Positions 33,364 through 42,616 of a stretch of DNA of 64,000 nt are shown in pieces. The stretch spans positions 1 through 64,000 of the forward strand of contig JALNWA010000001.1 in assembly GCA_023231115.1 (NCBI GenBank). Direction: 5' to 3'. How positions within the stretch are numbered: the first letter of the stretch is position 1; the number at the start of each line of letters is the position of its first letter. Position numbers and translations under genes: made by a program. The notes under the pieces were generated by a model that saw nothing but the letters and a program-made list of their open reading frames with translations, made no database searches and was not told the origin of the DNA. Source of the stretch: Candidatus Altimarinota bacterium. GTDB lineage: Bacteria > Patescibacteriota > Gracilibacteria > UBA1369 > LOWO2-01-FULL-3.

Positions 33364-35762
33364 GCTACAACAAATCCGATAATTTTTCCGGGAACATAAA
33401 TTTCTTTTACGACTTTACCTTCGGACAAATATTTTAAAACATTTTCTTGCGAACGCGCGGCTAAAAGCGCTTCTTCCTTGCTCGCATCTTTTGAAATTTC
33501 GACTTCTCCGCGAACTTTCCCGTTCACTTGAACTCCGATTTTTACACTATCATCAATAGTTAATTTTTCATCATATTTCGGCCATTCGCTGTCAACAACG
33601 CTAAATTTTTCTCCCAAAATTTCAAAACATTCTTCAGCAAGATGAGGAGCCATAGGCGCAATTAATTGCACCAAAACTTTTTTTGATTTCGCATCTATAC
33701 CGTTCTTCATCGCAAAATTCACAAATTCCATAAACGCAGAAACCGCTGTGTTAAAATGAAAACTCTCTATGTCGGCTCCTACTTTTTTAATCAATTTATG
33801 TAAATTTTTCTTGAGTAAATCTTTATCCAAAACTTCCTCGCTTCCTTCATTTATCAAATTCCAAAATCTCTCAACAAATCTTGCTATACCCGTAATTCCT
33901 TTGTCATTCCAATCTCCACCTTCAGTAAAAGGTCCCATAAACATCAAGTACATCCTGAAAACATCGCTTCCATATTTTTCAACAAATTCATCCGGACTTA
34001 CAACATTTCCTTTTGATTTGCTCATTTTTGCTCCGTCTTTCGTAATCATGCCCTGATGAACGAGTTTTTTGAAAGGCTCCTTATTTGGAATAAGTTTAAG
34101 GTCATTCAAAACCATATTTATAAATCTAGCATACAATAAATGCATGCAAGCGTGCTCAGGTCCGCCGATATAAAGGTCTACAGGAAGCCAATTCTTAATC
34201 ATCGCCTTATCAAACGCCTTATCATCCAAATCGGTGCAAGGATATCTCAAATAATACCAACTGCTACAAACAAAAGTGTCCATCGTATCAACTTCGCGCG
34301 TGGCTTTTCCTCCACACTTCGGACATTTACAATTTTTGAAATCATCGTGTTTTTCAAGAGGGGATTTACCGTCTCCACTTGGATTAAAATCAACGTCATC
34401 AGGCAAAATAACAGGCAAATCTTTTTCCGGAACCAAGACCTCTCCGCATTTATCGCAATAAACAACCGGAATTGGCGCGCCCCAATATCTTTGTCTCGAA
34501 ACAAGCCAGTCACGAAGTTTGAAATTTATAGTTTTTTGTCCGAAATTTTTGCCTTCTATGTAATCCATCATTTTTGGCAGAGCCTCGCGATTATTCATTC
34601 CACTAAATTCTCCGGAATTAAATAAAATTCCATCCTCGGTATAAGCCCCTTCAAAATCATCAGGATTTATTTCATTTCCATCCGCTGAAATAACAAATTT
34701 AAGTGGAATATTATGCTTTCTCGCAAATTCAAAATCTCGCTGATCATGCGCATCCGCCATAACAACGCCGGTTCCATACATCAAAACAAAACTTGCCATA
34801 TAAACCGGAATTTTCTCCCCATTAACGGGATTAACAACATATTTCCCAAGGAAACATCCGAGCTTGTCTTTTCCGCTGACAGAAGCCCTTTCTATCAAAG
34901 TTTGTTTTTTGATTTTTTCTTTAACTTCTCTAACTTCTTTTTCATATTTCGTTCCTTTAACCAACTCATCAACAAGCGGATGTTCAGGCGCAATAACAAC
35001 AAAAGTCACACTATGAATTGTATCTGCGCGAGTTGTATAACAAGTCAAAATATCACTGCCGTCTTCAAGTGGAAAATTTATATTACATCCTGAACTTTTT
35101 CCAATCCAATCTTTCTGCATCAAAATCGTCTTTTCTGGCCAAGTAAGGCCCTCATAATCCAAAAGTTTATCGCCGTAATCGCTTATTTTGAAAAACCATT
35201 GGCTAAGATCTTTTTTCGTAACGTCGCTTTTACATCTGTCACAAGCCCCGTCTTTCACTTGTTCATTTGCAAGTACTGTTTGACATGAAGGGCACCAATT
35301 TACCGGTGCATTTCTTTTGTAAGCTAAGCCGTTTTCATAAAGTTTACAAAAAATCCATTGCGTCCATTTATAATATTCCGGCGAAGAAGTTATAACTTTT
35401 TTAGCGAAGTCCCACATCGCTCCCATTTCTGTGAGCTGTGTAATCATTTTTTCAATATTTTTCGCGATACTGATTTTTGGATGAACTCCGGTCTTAATCG
35501 CATAATTCTCGGCAGGAAGCCCAAAACTATCAAATCCCATCGGCTGAAGAACGTTAAAACCATGCATTCTCATAAATCTTCCGTAGCTGTCCACCGGTGC
35601 AAAATTATACCAATGCCCAATATGAAGTTTGTCTCCGGACGGGTATGGAAACATCGTAAGATTATAAAATTTCGGTTTTTTCGATTTTAAATCTGTATTA
35701 AAAAGTTCTTTTTCTTTCCATTTTTTCTGCCATTTCTTCTCAATTTCTCGTGCCTGATACAT
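33360..35762 (-). CDS. leuS: Leucyl-tRNA synthetase
   Basis: 800 aa. Class I synthetase: YPSGDKLHIGHWYN contains the HIGH motif. A zinc-type Cys cluster is present (WCPSCQ..., CDRCKS, with a second CDKCGE and CKCPKCGG). The CP1 editing domain contains TRADTIHSVTFVVIAPEHPL, and KMSKSKGNVVSPDEF is the KMSKS loop. The ATG at 35762 starts MYQAREIEKKWQ, the normal family start. An upstream extension is not supported. Confidence 0.97.
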   Translation of the reverse strand: MYQAREIEKKWQKKWKEKELFNTDLKSKKPKFYNLTMFPYPSGDKLHIGHWYNFAPVDSYGRFMRMHGFNVLQPMGFDSFGLPAENYAIKTGVHPKISIAKNIEKMITQLTEMGAMWDFAKKVITSSPEYYKWTQWIFCKLYENGLAYKRNAPVNWCPSCQTVLANEQVKDGACDRCKSDVTKKDLSQWFFKISDYGDKLLDYEGLTWPEKTILMQKDWIGKSSGCNINFPLEDGSDILTCYTTRADTIHSVTFVVIAPEHPLVDELVKGTKYEKEVREVKEKIKKQTLIERASVSGKDKLGCFLGKYVVNPVNGEKIPVYMASFVLMYGTGVVMADAHDQRDFEFARKHNIPLKFVISADGNEINPDDFEGAYTEDGILFNSGEFSGMNNREALPKMMDYIEGKNFGQKTINFKLRDWLVSRQRYWGAPIPVVYCDKCGEVLVPEKDLPVILPDDVDFNPSGDGKSPLEKHDDFKNCKCPKCGGKATREVDTMDTFVCSSWYYLRYPCTDLDDKAFDKAMIKNWLPVDLYIGGPEHACMHLLYARFINMVLNDLKLIPNKEPFKKLVHQGMITKDGAKMSKSKGNVVSPDEFVEKYGSDVFRMYLMFMGPFTEGGDWNDKGITGIARFVERFWNLINEGSEEVLDKDLLKKNLHKLIKKVGADIESFHFNTAVSAFMEFVNFAMKNGIDAKSKKVLVQLIAPMAPHLAEECFEILGEKFSVVDSEWPKYDEKLTIDDSVKIGVQVNGKVRGEVEISKDASKEEALLAARSQENVLKYLSEGKVVKEIYVPGKIIGFVVA

Positions 35763-35828
35763 AAAATTTATATTTAAAAACCCGAGCAAAATTCTACTCG
35801 AATATTCATATTCAATCAAGAAAAAGCC

Positions 35829-36506
35829 TTAACCCAATTTGTTCACCATGAGTTTTAACTCAAGACTGTCCTTTATTCCCTTCAAATTAGGATAAATCTT
35901 CTCAATCCATTCAGTGCCTTCTTGAGGATTTTCAATTGTATCTTCAGCATTTTCGGAATTTCCCTTGTTCAATTCATTAACTTTTTCTGTAATATCTTTT
36001 GCCTTCAAGGAAACCGCAAAAACTTTTTCATCTTTAAGTAAAGGCTTTGCATCAAACAAAACTATAATTTCATTTTTGCCTTTAAGCAGTCTGAAAGGCC
36101 CGATTCCATCAATCTTTTCGCCGGACTGTAAAAGTTTTCCATGTGTAGATACAAATCCCGAAAGATCTTTTGAATTAATGAAATCGAAAAATAAAATACC
36201 CATGAACTTCTCACATTTTACTGAAATCATGTCGCAAAATTTTTCATTGGCATATTCAACTTTTCCCTCAGCGTTAATAACCAAAACAGGATCTTTTGTT
36301 TCTCCAATAATTTTTTTAAAATCAATTTTTTCTGTGACAACAGTCTCGGCTTCCGTGCTCGTTTCATGAGCTCCAAGAACATTTGCTTCTCCGCTTTGTC
36401 CGACTTCTCCGCCGTTTTTTAGAAACAGCGCCATCATGACAAACGACACAAGAAACAGCCCGAAAGCAGAAAACGCTATTTTTTTATTCTGTGACAGGTG
36501 TGTCAT
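35829..36506 (-). CDS. Membrane-anchored PAS-domain protein
   Basis: 225 aa. One N-terminal membrane helix (FSAFGLFLVSFVMMALFL), a linker, and a PAS domain at about 68-175 (PVLVINAEGKVEYANEKFCDMI, FFDFINSKDLSGF). The C-terminus is helical without a kinase or other output domain. It could be a sensor or scaffold that signals through a partner. Promoter TTGACA-17-TACAAT lies upstream. Confidence 0.7.
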   Translation of the reverse strand: MTHLSQNKKIAFSAFGLFLVSFVMMALFLKNGGEVGQSGEANVLGAHETSTEAETVVTEKIDFKKIIGETKDPVLVINAEGKVEYANEKFCDMISVKCEKFMGILFFDFINSKDLSGFVSTHGKLLQSGEKIDGIGPFRLLKGKNEIIVLFDAKPLLKDEKVFAVSLKAKDITEKVNELNKGNSENAEDTIENPQEGTEWIEKIYPNLKGIKDSLELKLMVNKLG

Positions 36507-36537
36507 TTCTAATGTTTATTTTTATTTATACATCGCT

Positions 36538-36566
36538 ATTGTACAACAAAAAAGCTAAAATGTCAA
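36538..36566 (-). promoter_or_regulatory. Promoter of the PAS-domain gene
   Basis: Minus strand TTGACA (36566-36561), 17 bp, TACAAT (36543-36538); leader about 25-30 nt. Confidence 0.65.
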
Positions 36567-36585
36567 TCCATCAAAAGCTTAATTC

Positions 36586-37524
36586 TTATTGTTTTACTGT
36601 TTCTCTAGCCGAAAGATGCTTCTCGGAAGTCAACTCAAGGAATGTATAAGTCCAAACAGTGTATGAAAAAATATCAATAATTCCGTTTAGGTAAGCGGCT
36701 AAAAAGAGGCAGATGAAGCCAACAATCCCTCCGATGACAAGTCCGGTGACGGGGAGCGTAACTGTAGCAATATATCCGGTTATCGCAATAATAAGCGCAG
36801 GAATAGCAAAAACCATAATTGTCTGTATGAAAATTCTGACACCTATAAGAAGCATCAAAATCGTTATCAAAAATGTGTGTTTCCAGCTTAAAACAACCAA
36901 TTTCGCGCTCGCCTTCATAGATTCAAAAACTCCCTTTCCATCTATAACAATAAAAAAATCTGCATAAGTGAAAAGAAGGGTTAACGTTAAACTTATAATT
37001 ATTAAAACAATAAAAACGGGGATAAACAGCTTAAAAATAACAGGTCCAAGATTTCTGACAACAAACGACATCTCTATTAATAAAGAGAAAAACGAAAATG
37101 TCCCAATAATCATGTGATATTCAAAAAGTTGGAGGAAAGACATAAGTCCATACTTCATGCCTGTCCCGACGGAAGATTCTTGCCCGTTTCGATGTCTGGC
37201 GATAGTTTGCACAGACGCGGCCTTTGCAAGAGTAGGATAAAGAAAATAAAAAACTCCAAAAAATGCCGCAAAAATAATTAACGGAACAGTCCAACTAAGA
37301 TGAGCATTTAAAAAATCCCACAGAAAGAAAACAACTTCCTCAAGCGCACTTCCTTCATCGTCTCCAAAAAGATAAGATTTCTTGAACGCAAAAATCTGAT
37401 AAGCGATAAGGTAAATGCTGACTGAGGTTGTCAATATTGAAGGAATAAAGCCAAACCAGACAATGAGTTTTTTGTTACTTTGAGTGTAAACCCATGAATC
37501 TACTATTATTTTTTTGTAGTCCAT
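36586..37524 (-). CDS. Polytopic membrane protein
   Basis: 312 aa with about six hydrophobic helices (for example WFGFIPSILTTSVSIYLIAY, VPLIIFAAFFGVFYFLYPTL, FTYADFFIVIDGKGVFESMK before a further helix pair). The FESMKASAKLV segment is typical of the DUF/GPDPase-membrane-like families that also carry paired helices, but the assignment is not firm. ATG 37524 is chosen because the ATG at 37533 overlaps a TAGAAT -10 box seven bases upstream of 37524. Confidence 0.7.
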   Translation of the reverse strand: MDYKKIIVDSWVYTQSNKKLIVWFGFIPSILTTSVSIYLIAYQIFAFKKSYLFGDDEGSALEEVVFFLWDFLNAHLSWTVPLIIFAAFFGVFYFLYPTLAKAASVQTIARHRNGQESSVGTGMKYGLMSFLQLFEYHMIIGTFSFFSLLIEMSFVVRNLGPVIFKLFIPVFIVLIIISLTLTLLFTYADFFIVIDGKGVFESMKASAKLVVLSWKHTFLITILMLLIGVRIFIQTIMVFAIPALIIAITGYIATVTLPVTGLVIGGIVGFICLFLAAYLNGIIDIFSYTVWTYTFLELTSEKHLSARETVKQ

Positions 37525-37531
37525 GGAAATC

Positions 37532-37559
37532 ATTCTACATTAAGTCTTGCCAAAATCAA
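37532..37559 (-). promoter_or_regulatory. Near-leaderless promoter of the polytopic membrane protein
   Basis: Minus strand TTGATT (37559-37554), 16 bp, TAGAAT (37537-37532), seven bases, ATG 37524. Confidence 0.5.
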
Positions 37560-37617
37560 TTTTTTTGTGTAAACTAACATCCGCTATCGATTTTATATAC
37601 ATTTTTACTTGAAAATC

Positions 37618-37881
37618 ATGGATAGAGCAAAGAAAAAAGTCCTCATTGGAAAATATGGTGTACATCAGAAAGACACTGGTTCATCACGCGTGCAAATAGC
37701 CGTTTTGACAGAGAGAATCAATGAACTTTCAGAACATCTTGAAAAACATACAAAGGACGATCATTCAAGAAGAGGTCTTATCGGTCTAGTAGGAAAAAGG
37801 AGAAAACACCTAAACTACATGAGACTCCATGATAAAGACGCTTACGAGAAAATTCTAAAAGAATTGAAGCTAAGAAAATAA
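37618..37881 (+). CDS. rpsO: 30S ribosomal protein S15
   Basis: 87 aa. HQKDTGSSRVQIAVLTERINELSEHL and SRRGLIGLVGKRRKHLNYM are diagnostic of uS15. The ATG at 37618 gives the standard length; a TTG three codons upstream is less likely. It is followed by pnp as in many bacteria. Confidence 0.97.
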   Translation: MDRAKKKVLIGKYGVHQKDTGSSRVQIAVLTERINELSEHLEKHTKDDHSRRGLIGLVGKRRKHLNYMRLHDKDAYEKILKELKLRK

Positions 37882-38012
37882 TTGCGAAAGCAAAAATTGT
37901 TCTTTAAAAATTTCACTTAAACCCAAGCGCAGAAGCCCTTCGGCTTAAGTAGCAAGATTTAAGCAAACGAATAATCGTTTATTTAAACCTTGTAACTTAA
38001 GGGAGGTTCCGT
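37882..38012 (+). promoter_or_regulatory. rpsO-pnp intercistronic leader with hairpins
   Basis: Contains AAGCC-CTTC-GGCTT and AAACGA-ATAA-TCGTTT hairpins and ends in GGGAGG (38001-38006), six bases before the TTG start of pnp. In enterobacteria this region is processed by RNase III for pnp autoregulation; here that is only an analogy. Confidence 0.55.
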
Positions 38013-40232
38013 TTGGGTAATTATATCTTTAATAACCCAAAATATATGGAACCAAAAACAAGTACTATGACTCTTGCGGGGAGAGAATTTAAGATTACGA
38101 ATTCCCCAATTTCGTCGTATGCAAACGGATGCGCCGTTGTCTCCCTTGGAGACACTGTTATCATGGCAAATGCTTTGATGAACGAAAAAGGCCTAGAGGG
38201 AGCCGATTTTTTCCCTATGACAGTTGATTACGAAGAAAATATGTATGCGGCAGGAAAAATAAAAGGAAGCCGTTTTATTAAACGTGAAGGAAGACCTTCA
38301 GAAAATGCGACTTTGATTTCAAGAATGATTGACAGACCGGTTCGTCCACTTTTCCCAAAAGGAACAACAAACGAAGTACAGCTTATATGCAGTGCTCTTT
38401 CAGCAGACATGGAAGTTGATCCAGCTACAACAGCTATGAACGCCGCTTCAGTGGCGCTTTTGCTTAGTGGTGCGCCATTTGAAGGACCTCTTGGTGCAGT
38501 CAGAGTTGGATACAAAGATGGAAAAATTATTATCAATCCTACATACACAGAATGTGACGAAGGTCAGATGAATTTGATTGTTGCAGGAACGCTCGATGCC
38601 ATCACTATGGTTGAAGCGGGAATGAAAGAGGTAACCGAAGAAATTGTTCTTGAAGCGCTTGCAGAAGCACATAAACACATCAAAGAAATATGCCAATTCC
38701 AATTGGATTACGTAAAAGGATTTGAAATCACAAAAATAGTTCCGGTTTTGCATGTTGCAAATGAGGAACTAGTTGCAAAAGTATCTGAACAAGTTTCAGT
38801 TGAAGAATTGAATACAATATCTGGAACAACAAAAAAAGAAGTAAAAGCAAAAATTCATGCAATCGAAGATAAACTGATGGCACATTTTGCAAAAGAAATA
38901 GAAGAAAAAGTTTACACAGGAAAAGAAATCGCAGAAATTCTAAACAAATTGATGGAGAAGAATATGAGAAAAAATATTCTTGAGAAAGAAATTCGTTTAG
39001 ATGGTCGAAAACTTACAGAAGTTCGTCCTATTAATATCGTTTTGGACGTTTTGCCAAGGACACATGGATCAGCAATTTTCCAAAGAGGAGAAACGACAGC
39101 GCTAACAATCACAACGCTTGGAGGGCCTACAGATGCGCAAATCATTGACACGATGGACAGAGACAAAGTGAAAAATTACATGCATCACTATCATTTTCCA
39201 TCATACGCGACTGGAGAAATCAAACGTATGAGTGGTCCAAATAGACGTGAAATCGGACATGGAGATTTAGCTGAGAGAGCTCTAGTCCCAGTACTTCCTG
39301 ACAAAGCAGTATTTCCATACACAATGTGGTTGGTTTCTGAAATTATCAAATGTAATGGATCAAGCTCAATGGCTTCTGTCTGCGGATCTACACTTTCATT
39401 GATGTGTGCCGGAGTACCTATCAAAAAACCGGTTGCCGGAATTGCGATGGGACTTGTTTCTGACAAAGAAACAGGTGCTTACAAAATTTTGTCAGACATC
39501 CAAGGAATGGAAGATTTCGCTGGAGATATGGATTTCAAAGTCACAGGAACGAAAGATGGAATCACAGCTCTTCAAATGGATATCAAGATCAAAGGATTAC
39601 AAATTGAATTGCTTAAAAAAGCGCTTGCACAAGCCAAAGAAGGTCGTGATTTTATCATGGCGAAAATGATTGAGGCATTACCTGAACCAAGAAAGAATCT
39701 TTCAAAATATGCGCCATTAATTATGACTGTAAAAGTTGATCCTGATATGATCAGGGTGGTCATCGGAAAAGGTGGCGAAACAATTCAAAGAATTACTGCA
39801 GAATGTGATGTTGAAATGGATATCAGCGATGAAGGAATCGTGACAATCACGGCTCCGGACCAAGAAAAAGGAAACAAAGCTTTGGATTGGATTGGCAAAC
39901 TTACATACATTCCAAAAGTTGGAGATGTGTTCGAAGGAAAAGTCACAAGAATAATGGAATTCGGTGCCTTCGTTGAATTCGTTCCGGGAAAAGAAGGATT
40001 GGTACACATTTCAGAACTTGACACAAAGAGAGTAAACAAAGTAGAGGATGTAGTGAAATTAGGTGACACAGTAAAGGTAAAATTGATGCAGGTTGATGAT
40101 CAGGGAAGATACAATTTCTCAAGAAAAGCACTTTTGACGGGAGGAACACAGACGCAATCAAATTTGGGAAAAGGAATAGACGACGATCTTGTAGATGGAA
40201 CTCAATCAGTTCGCAGAATCGCCAAGAGATAA
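38013..40232 (+). CDS. pnp: Polyribonucleotide nucleotidyltransferase (PNPase)
   Basis: 739 aa. Two RNase PH-like cores (first with GREGRPSENATLISRMIDRPVRPLF, second with LPRTHGSAIFQRGETTAL and GHGDLAERAL), then KH (VVIGKGGETIQRITAE) and S1 (GDVFEGKVTRIMEFGAFVEFVPGKEGLVHISEL) domains. 3'-5' phosphorolytic exonuclease. A TTG start at 38013 is supported by a strong GGGAGG six bases upstream; the nearest ATG (38046) has no such site. Confidence 0.97.
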   Translation: MGNYIFNNPKYMEPKTSTMTLAGREFKITNSPISSYANGCAVVSLGDTVIMANALMNEKGLEGADFFPMTVDYEENMYAAGKIKGSRFIKREGRPSENATLISRMIDRPVRPLFPKGTTNEVQLICSALSADMEVDPATTAMNAASVALLLSGAPFEGPLGAVRVGYKDGKIIINPTYTECDEGQMNLIVAGTLDAITMVEAGMKEVTEEIVLEALAEAHKHIKEICQFQLDYVKGFEITKIVPVLHVANEELVAKVSEQVSVEELNTISGTTKKEVKAKIHAIEDKLMAHFAKEIEEKVYTGKEIAEILNKLMEKNMRKNILEKEIRLDGRKLTEVRPINIVLDVLPRTHGSAIFQRGETTALTITTLGGPTDAQIIDTMDRDKVKNYMHHYHFPSYATGEIKRMSGPNRREIGHGDLAERALVPVLPDKAVFPYTMWLVSEIIKCNGSSSMASVCGSTLSLMCAGVPIKKPVAGIAMGLVSDKETGAYKILSDIQGMEDFAGDMDFKVTGTKDGITALQMDIKIKGLQIELLKKALAQAKEGRDFIMAKMIEALPEPRKNLSKYAPLIMTVKVDPDMIRVVIGKGGETIQRITAECDVEMDISDEGIVTITAPDQEKGNKALDWIGKLTYIPKVGDVFEGKVTRIMEFGAFVEFVPGKEGLVHISELDTKRVNKVEDVVKLGDTVKVKLMQVDDQGRYNFSRKALLTGGTQTQSNLGKGIDDDLVDGTQSVRRIAKR

Positions 40233-40246
40233 AAGAAGTTGACCGG

Positions 40247-40276
40247 CGGGGGAATGATAATTATTATTCCTCCGCA
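40247..40276 (+). terminator. Hairpin after pnp
   Basis: Near-perfect stem of GCGGGGGAATGATAAT with the following bases (two G-U pairs). No long T run, so it may be a terminator or an RNA-stability stem. Confidence 0.5.
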
Positions 40277-40300
40277 ACTTTAAAATACATTTAGACGCGT

Positions 40301-40375
40301 GCGAGTATGGTATAATGGCTATTACGCGACCTTGCCAAGGTCGAAACACGAGTTCGATTCTCGTTACTCGCTCCA
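40301..40375 (+). tRNA. tRNA-Gly (anticodon GCC)
   Basis: 75 nt with encoded CCA. Acceptor GCGAGTA/TACTCGC, discriminator T; anticodon arm CGACC-TTGCCAA-GGTCG; T arm ACGAG-TTCGATT-CTCGT. The last bases plus flank (GCTCCAAAGAAAT, 40370-40382) recur at 40826-40838. Confidence 0.97.
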
Positions 40376-40409
40376 AAGAAATCTAAAGATTATCTATCCT
40401 AAAACCGAT

Positions 40410-40489
40410 ACCACTCCTTGCTGATATGTGGTTGCAGTGGTGTCGAGCCATCACATATATTTGCAAAACAGGCAAGCAAGTGGTATAAT
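40410..40489 (+). promoter_or_regulatory. Promoter inside a large inverted repeat before the 91-aa gene
   Basis: ACCACTCCTTGC (40410-40421) pairs imperfectly with GCAAGCAAGTGGT (40472-40484), with a nested CCACT/AGTGG pair. The promoter TTGCAA (40461-40466), 17 bp, TATAAT (40484-40489) lies on the right arm. Confidence 0.45.
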
Positions 40490-40510
40490 TAGCTAAATTA
40501 ACTATTACTT

Positions 40511-40786
40511 ATGCAAAAAAACCCAACAGAACAACGAGAAGTAGAGGAGGCTCATGATAGGCTTATAGGCCCCATACGCGCATTGTATGCAGGAGATGGA
40601 GGTGTAACTACTCACGAAGCTTATGAAAAGGCCCACAGAGACTTAGCTGATGCACTTAAAACTGCGAATGAATTGAATTATCGGGCAACTCAATTAGCAC
40701 TTTACAAGATAGTAACTGAATTAAATATTCGTCCTGACGTTTTTCAGGGGATATTATTAATGCAGTGGTCTACAGTAATTTCATAG
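40511..40786 (+). CDS. Small unknown soluble protein
   Basis: 91 aa, almost wholly helical (REVEEAHDRLIGPIRALYA, YEKAHRDLADALKTANELNYRATQ). Preceded by a good promoter. It sits between the tRNA-Gly 3' end and a repeat of that end, so it may belong to a small inserted segment. Not recognised. Confidence 0.5.
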   Translation: MQKNPTEQREVEEAHDRLIGPIRALYAGDGGVTTHEAYEKAHRDLADALKTANELNYRATQLALYKIVTELNIRPDVFQGILLMQWSTVIS

Positions 40787-40801
40787 TAAATTAACCACCC
40801 C

Positions 40802-40831
40802 AGTTCCAACGTCCTTCATTGTGGAGCTCCA
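40802..40831 (+). repeat. 30-bp dispersed repeat, copy 1
   Basis: Starts AGTTCCAACGTCC and ends ATTGTGGAGCTCCA, with the palindrome TGGAGCTCCA at its right end. It matches 41958-41987 at 26 of 30 positions, same orientation. Confidence 0.75.
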
Positions 40832-40877
40832 AAGAAATTATTTTTCTTTCCCTAGCCCCCGATGCGAATCGATTATT

Positions 40878-41465
40878 CTATCTTATGATAATATCAACAA
40901 TACGATTACTATCAATTTCTGTTGTGAGTAGCACATTTGTCGTTTCGTCAATTTCAATGCTTTCATTCCTGTTGTAAAAATCGTCAGGATTTGGGGGCAT
41001 CTCTTCTACCTGAGAATCATCGGTTATAATGCTTTTAACTACAATATCCCTGTCTACCCTAACATTATCTTGGATATCTAGTAACATTTCCGAAAAAATA
41101 TTTTTGTCATCATCTTCCAAGGTAATTACAATCCTCGAAAAAGGGAAATAATCAAGTTTTTCAATAGCTTTAGGCCACTCCGGAGGATTTTCTTTAGAAG
41201 AAAAATTTGAGCCAAACATCTCGGTCACTTTAGTTACATCTCTTGTTCGAATTGTTTCTTTAATTATTGTTAGAACTTCATCAGTACCATCAGCAGTAAT
41301 GGGAACAGGAACAACTTCACCCTGCATAAAGGGGAACATTTCAACCGGTTCTTTCTTTAGCGTCTCTATTTTTTCAACAGATATGACCAAAAACAATTGC
41401 CAAAGGAAATAACACAAAAATATTACAGACAGGGAAACTATAACGATTTTAATTGGTTTTTTCAT
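40878..41465 (-). CDS. Single-pass membrane-anchored protein
   Basis: 195 aa. An N-terminal membrane helix (IKIVIVSLSVIFLCYFLWQLFLVI) is followed by an extracytoplasmic acidic domain with alternating strands. No family recognised. It precedes nothing obvious but follows the 129-aa membrane gene on the same strand by 11 bp, so they form an operon lying between two 30-bp repeats. Confidence 0.6.
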   Translation of the reverse strand: MKKPIKIVIVSLSVIFLCYFLWQLFLVISVEKIETLKKEPVEMFPFMQGEVVPVPITADGTDEVLTIIKETIRTRDVTKVTEMFGSNFSSKENPPEWPKAIEKLDYFPFSRIVITLEDDDKNIFSEMLLDIQDNVRVDRDIVVKSIITDDSQVEEMPPNPDDFYNRNESIEIDETTNVLLTTEIDSNRIVDIIIR

Positions 41466-41476
41466 AGATCAATTAT

Positions 41477-41866
41477 TTATAACTCCTGAATTTGAGAGTG
41501 AAGATTTACTTGTTGTTCAGTTGAATCAGCTGAATAAAAAGGAATTGGGTTTGGGAGTAAAGTGAATTCATATAAAGTCCTTCCACAAACATTGTCATAT
41601 TTCTCGGTAATATCTTGCCAACTTCTCCATTCAGGTCTAAATGTGTACAACAATGCAATTACTATAAACAATACTTGTAAAATTATATATATTTTAGACT
41701 TCATTTTCTTTCTTATAAAGAAAATTATTACTGACAAAAAACACATTACAATTCCAAGGATTGAAAAAACATAAACAACTCTAAAAGGAACAGCACATAA
41801 TAATATTGGATTAGCTGTCGGTATAAAAAGAGAAGGGGTGATAAAAGATATTAAATAAGAAAGCAT
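41477..41866 (-). CDS. Small membrane protein
   Basis: 129 aa with about three hydrophobic helices (PSLFIPTANPILLCAVPF, VVYVFSILGIVMCFLSVIIFF, IYIILQVLFIVIALLYTF) and a polar C-terminus with one Cys. Co-directional with the 195-aa gene. Not recognised. Confidence 0.55.
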   Translation of the reverse strand: MLSYLISFITPSLFIPTANPILLCAVPFRVVYVFSILGIVMCFLSVIIFFIRKKMKSKIYIILQVLFIVIALLYTFRPEWRSWQDITEKYDNVCGRTLYEFTLLPNPIPFYSADSTEQQVNLHSQIQEL

Positions 41867-41957
41867 AATAAACTTTAAAAAATATTTAACTCAATACTAC
41901 TATTTGCTAAATTTATAAGCAATAATGATATGCAGTTTCATACATAGGCCTCCAAAA

Positions 41958-41987
41958 AGTTCTAACATCCATGATTGTGGAGCTCCA
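41958..41987 (+). repeat. 30-bp dispersed repeat, copy 2
   Basis: Starts AGTTCTAACATCC and ends ATTGTGGAGCTCCA. With copy 1 it brackets the two-gene membrane operon. Confidence 0.75.
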
Positions 41988-42053
41988 TAGGCTCAAAATT
42001 GATTTTAAATATTATAAATGATAAAGTATAATAAATTATAATCACGTTCTAAT

Positions 42054-42518
42054 ATGGATGAGTTAAATCAGAGCGATGTCTTCAAAGAAATAAAGGTTCT
42101 GAAAGAGGAAAATCAGAACCTAAGAGATGAGTTAAATCAGAAAGAAAAGGTAAGCGAAATTAGTGATTTGGAAAAAAATCTACGGAACAGATTAAAATTT
42201 ACACTCTATGTCGTGCTAATAGTTTTTATTGTTACTATTATAACAGTTTTAATATTCGGTGGTAGTTTAATGGAAAGTGTTTCTTTTATGGGTGCTTTTG
42301 CAATGTTCCCATTTTTTATGCCACTTGCTTTTTTGGATGGGAGTACGGATTATAAAATTGGGATATTTTTAGTACCATATGTTATCTATTTATATCTAAT
42401 AATTAGGATGAAAACAATTTCTAGAAGGACGGTATTTGCGATCACTGCCATATTAGGTCTTTCAATAATAGTTTTTATACCTAGCTGTGTGTACATTATA
42501 AGTAGTTTCTCGTATTAA
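42054..42518 (+). CDS. Coiled-coil membrane protein
   Basis: 154 aa. The N-terminal 45 residues form a heptad-like coiled coil (VLKEENQNLRDELNQKEKV), then about four hydrophobic helices. No family recognised. Part of the accessory island behind tRNA-Gly. Confidence 0.55.
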   Translation: MDELNQSDVFKEIKVLKEENQNLRDELNQKEKVSEISDLEKNLRNRLKFTLYVVLIVFIVTIITVLIFGGSLMESVSFMGAFAMFPFFMPLAFLDGSTDYKIGIFLVPYVIYLYLIIRMKTISRRTVFAITAILGLSIIVFIPSCVYIISSFSY

Positions 42519-42538
42519 AACCTCAATGTATTTTTTAT

Positions 42539-42574
42539 AAAAATTTTAAGAATTTTTAACGAAAATTTAATCTT
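42539..42574 (+). promoter_or_regulatory. AT-rich upstream box, RhuM-Fic copy
   Basis: AAAAATTTTAAG-N2-TTTTTAA-N2-AAAATTTAAT, aligned without gaps to 10973-11008. The coding start follows 42 bp later. Confidence 0.35.
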
Positions 42575-42616
42575 ACACGGCTAATATTTTTCATATATTT
42601 TTTTAAAACAAAATAT

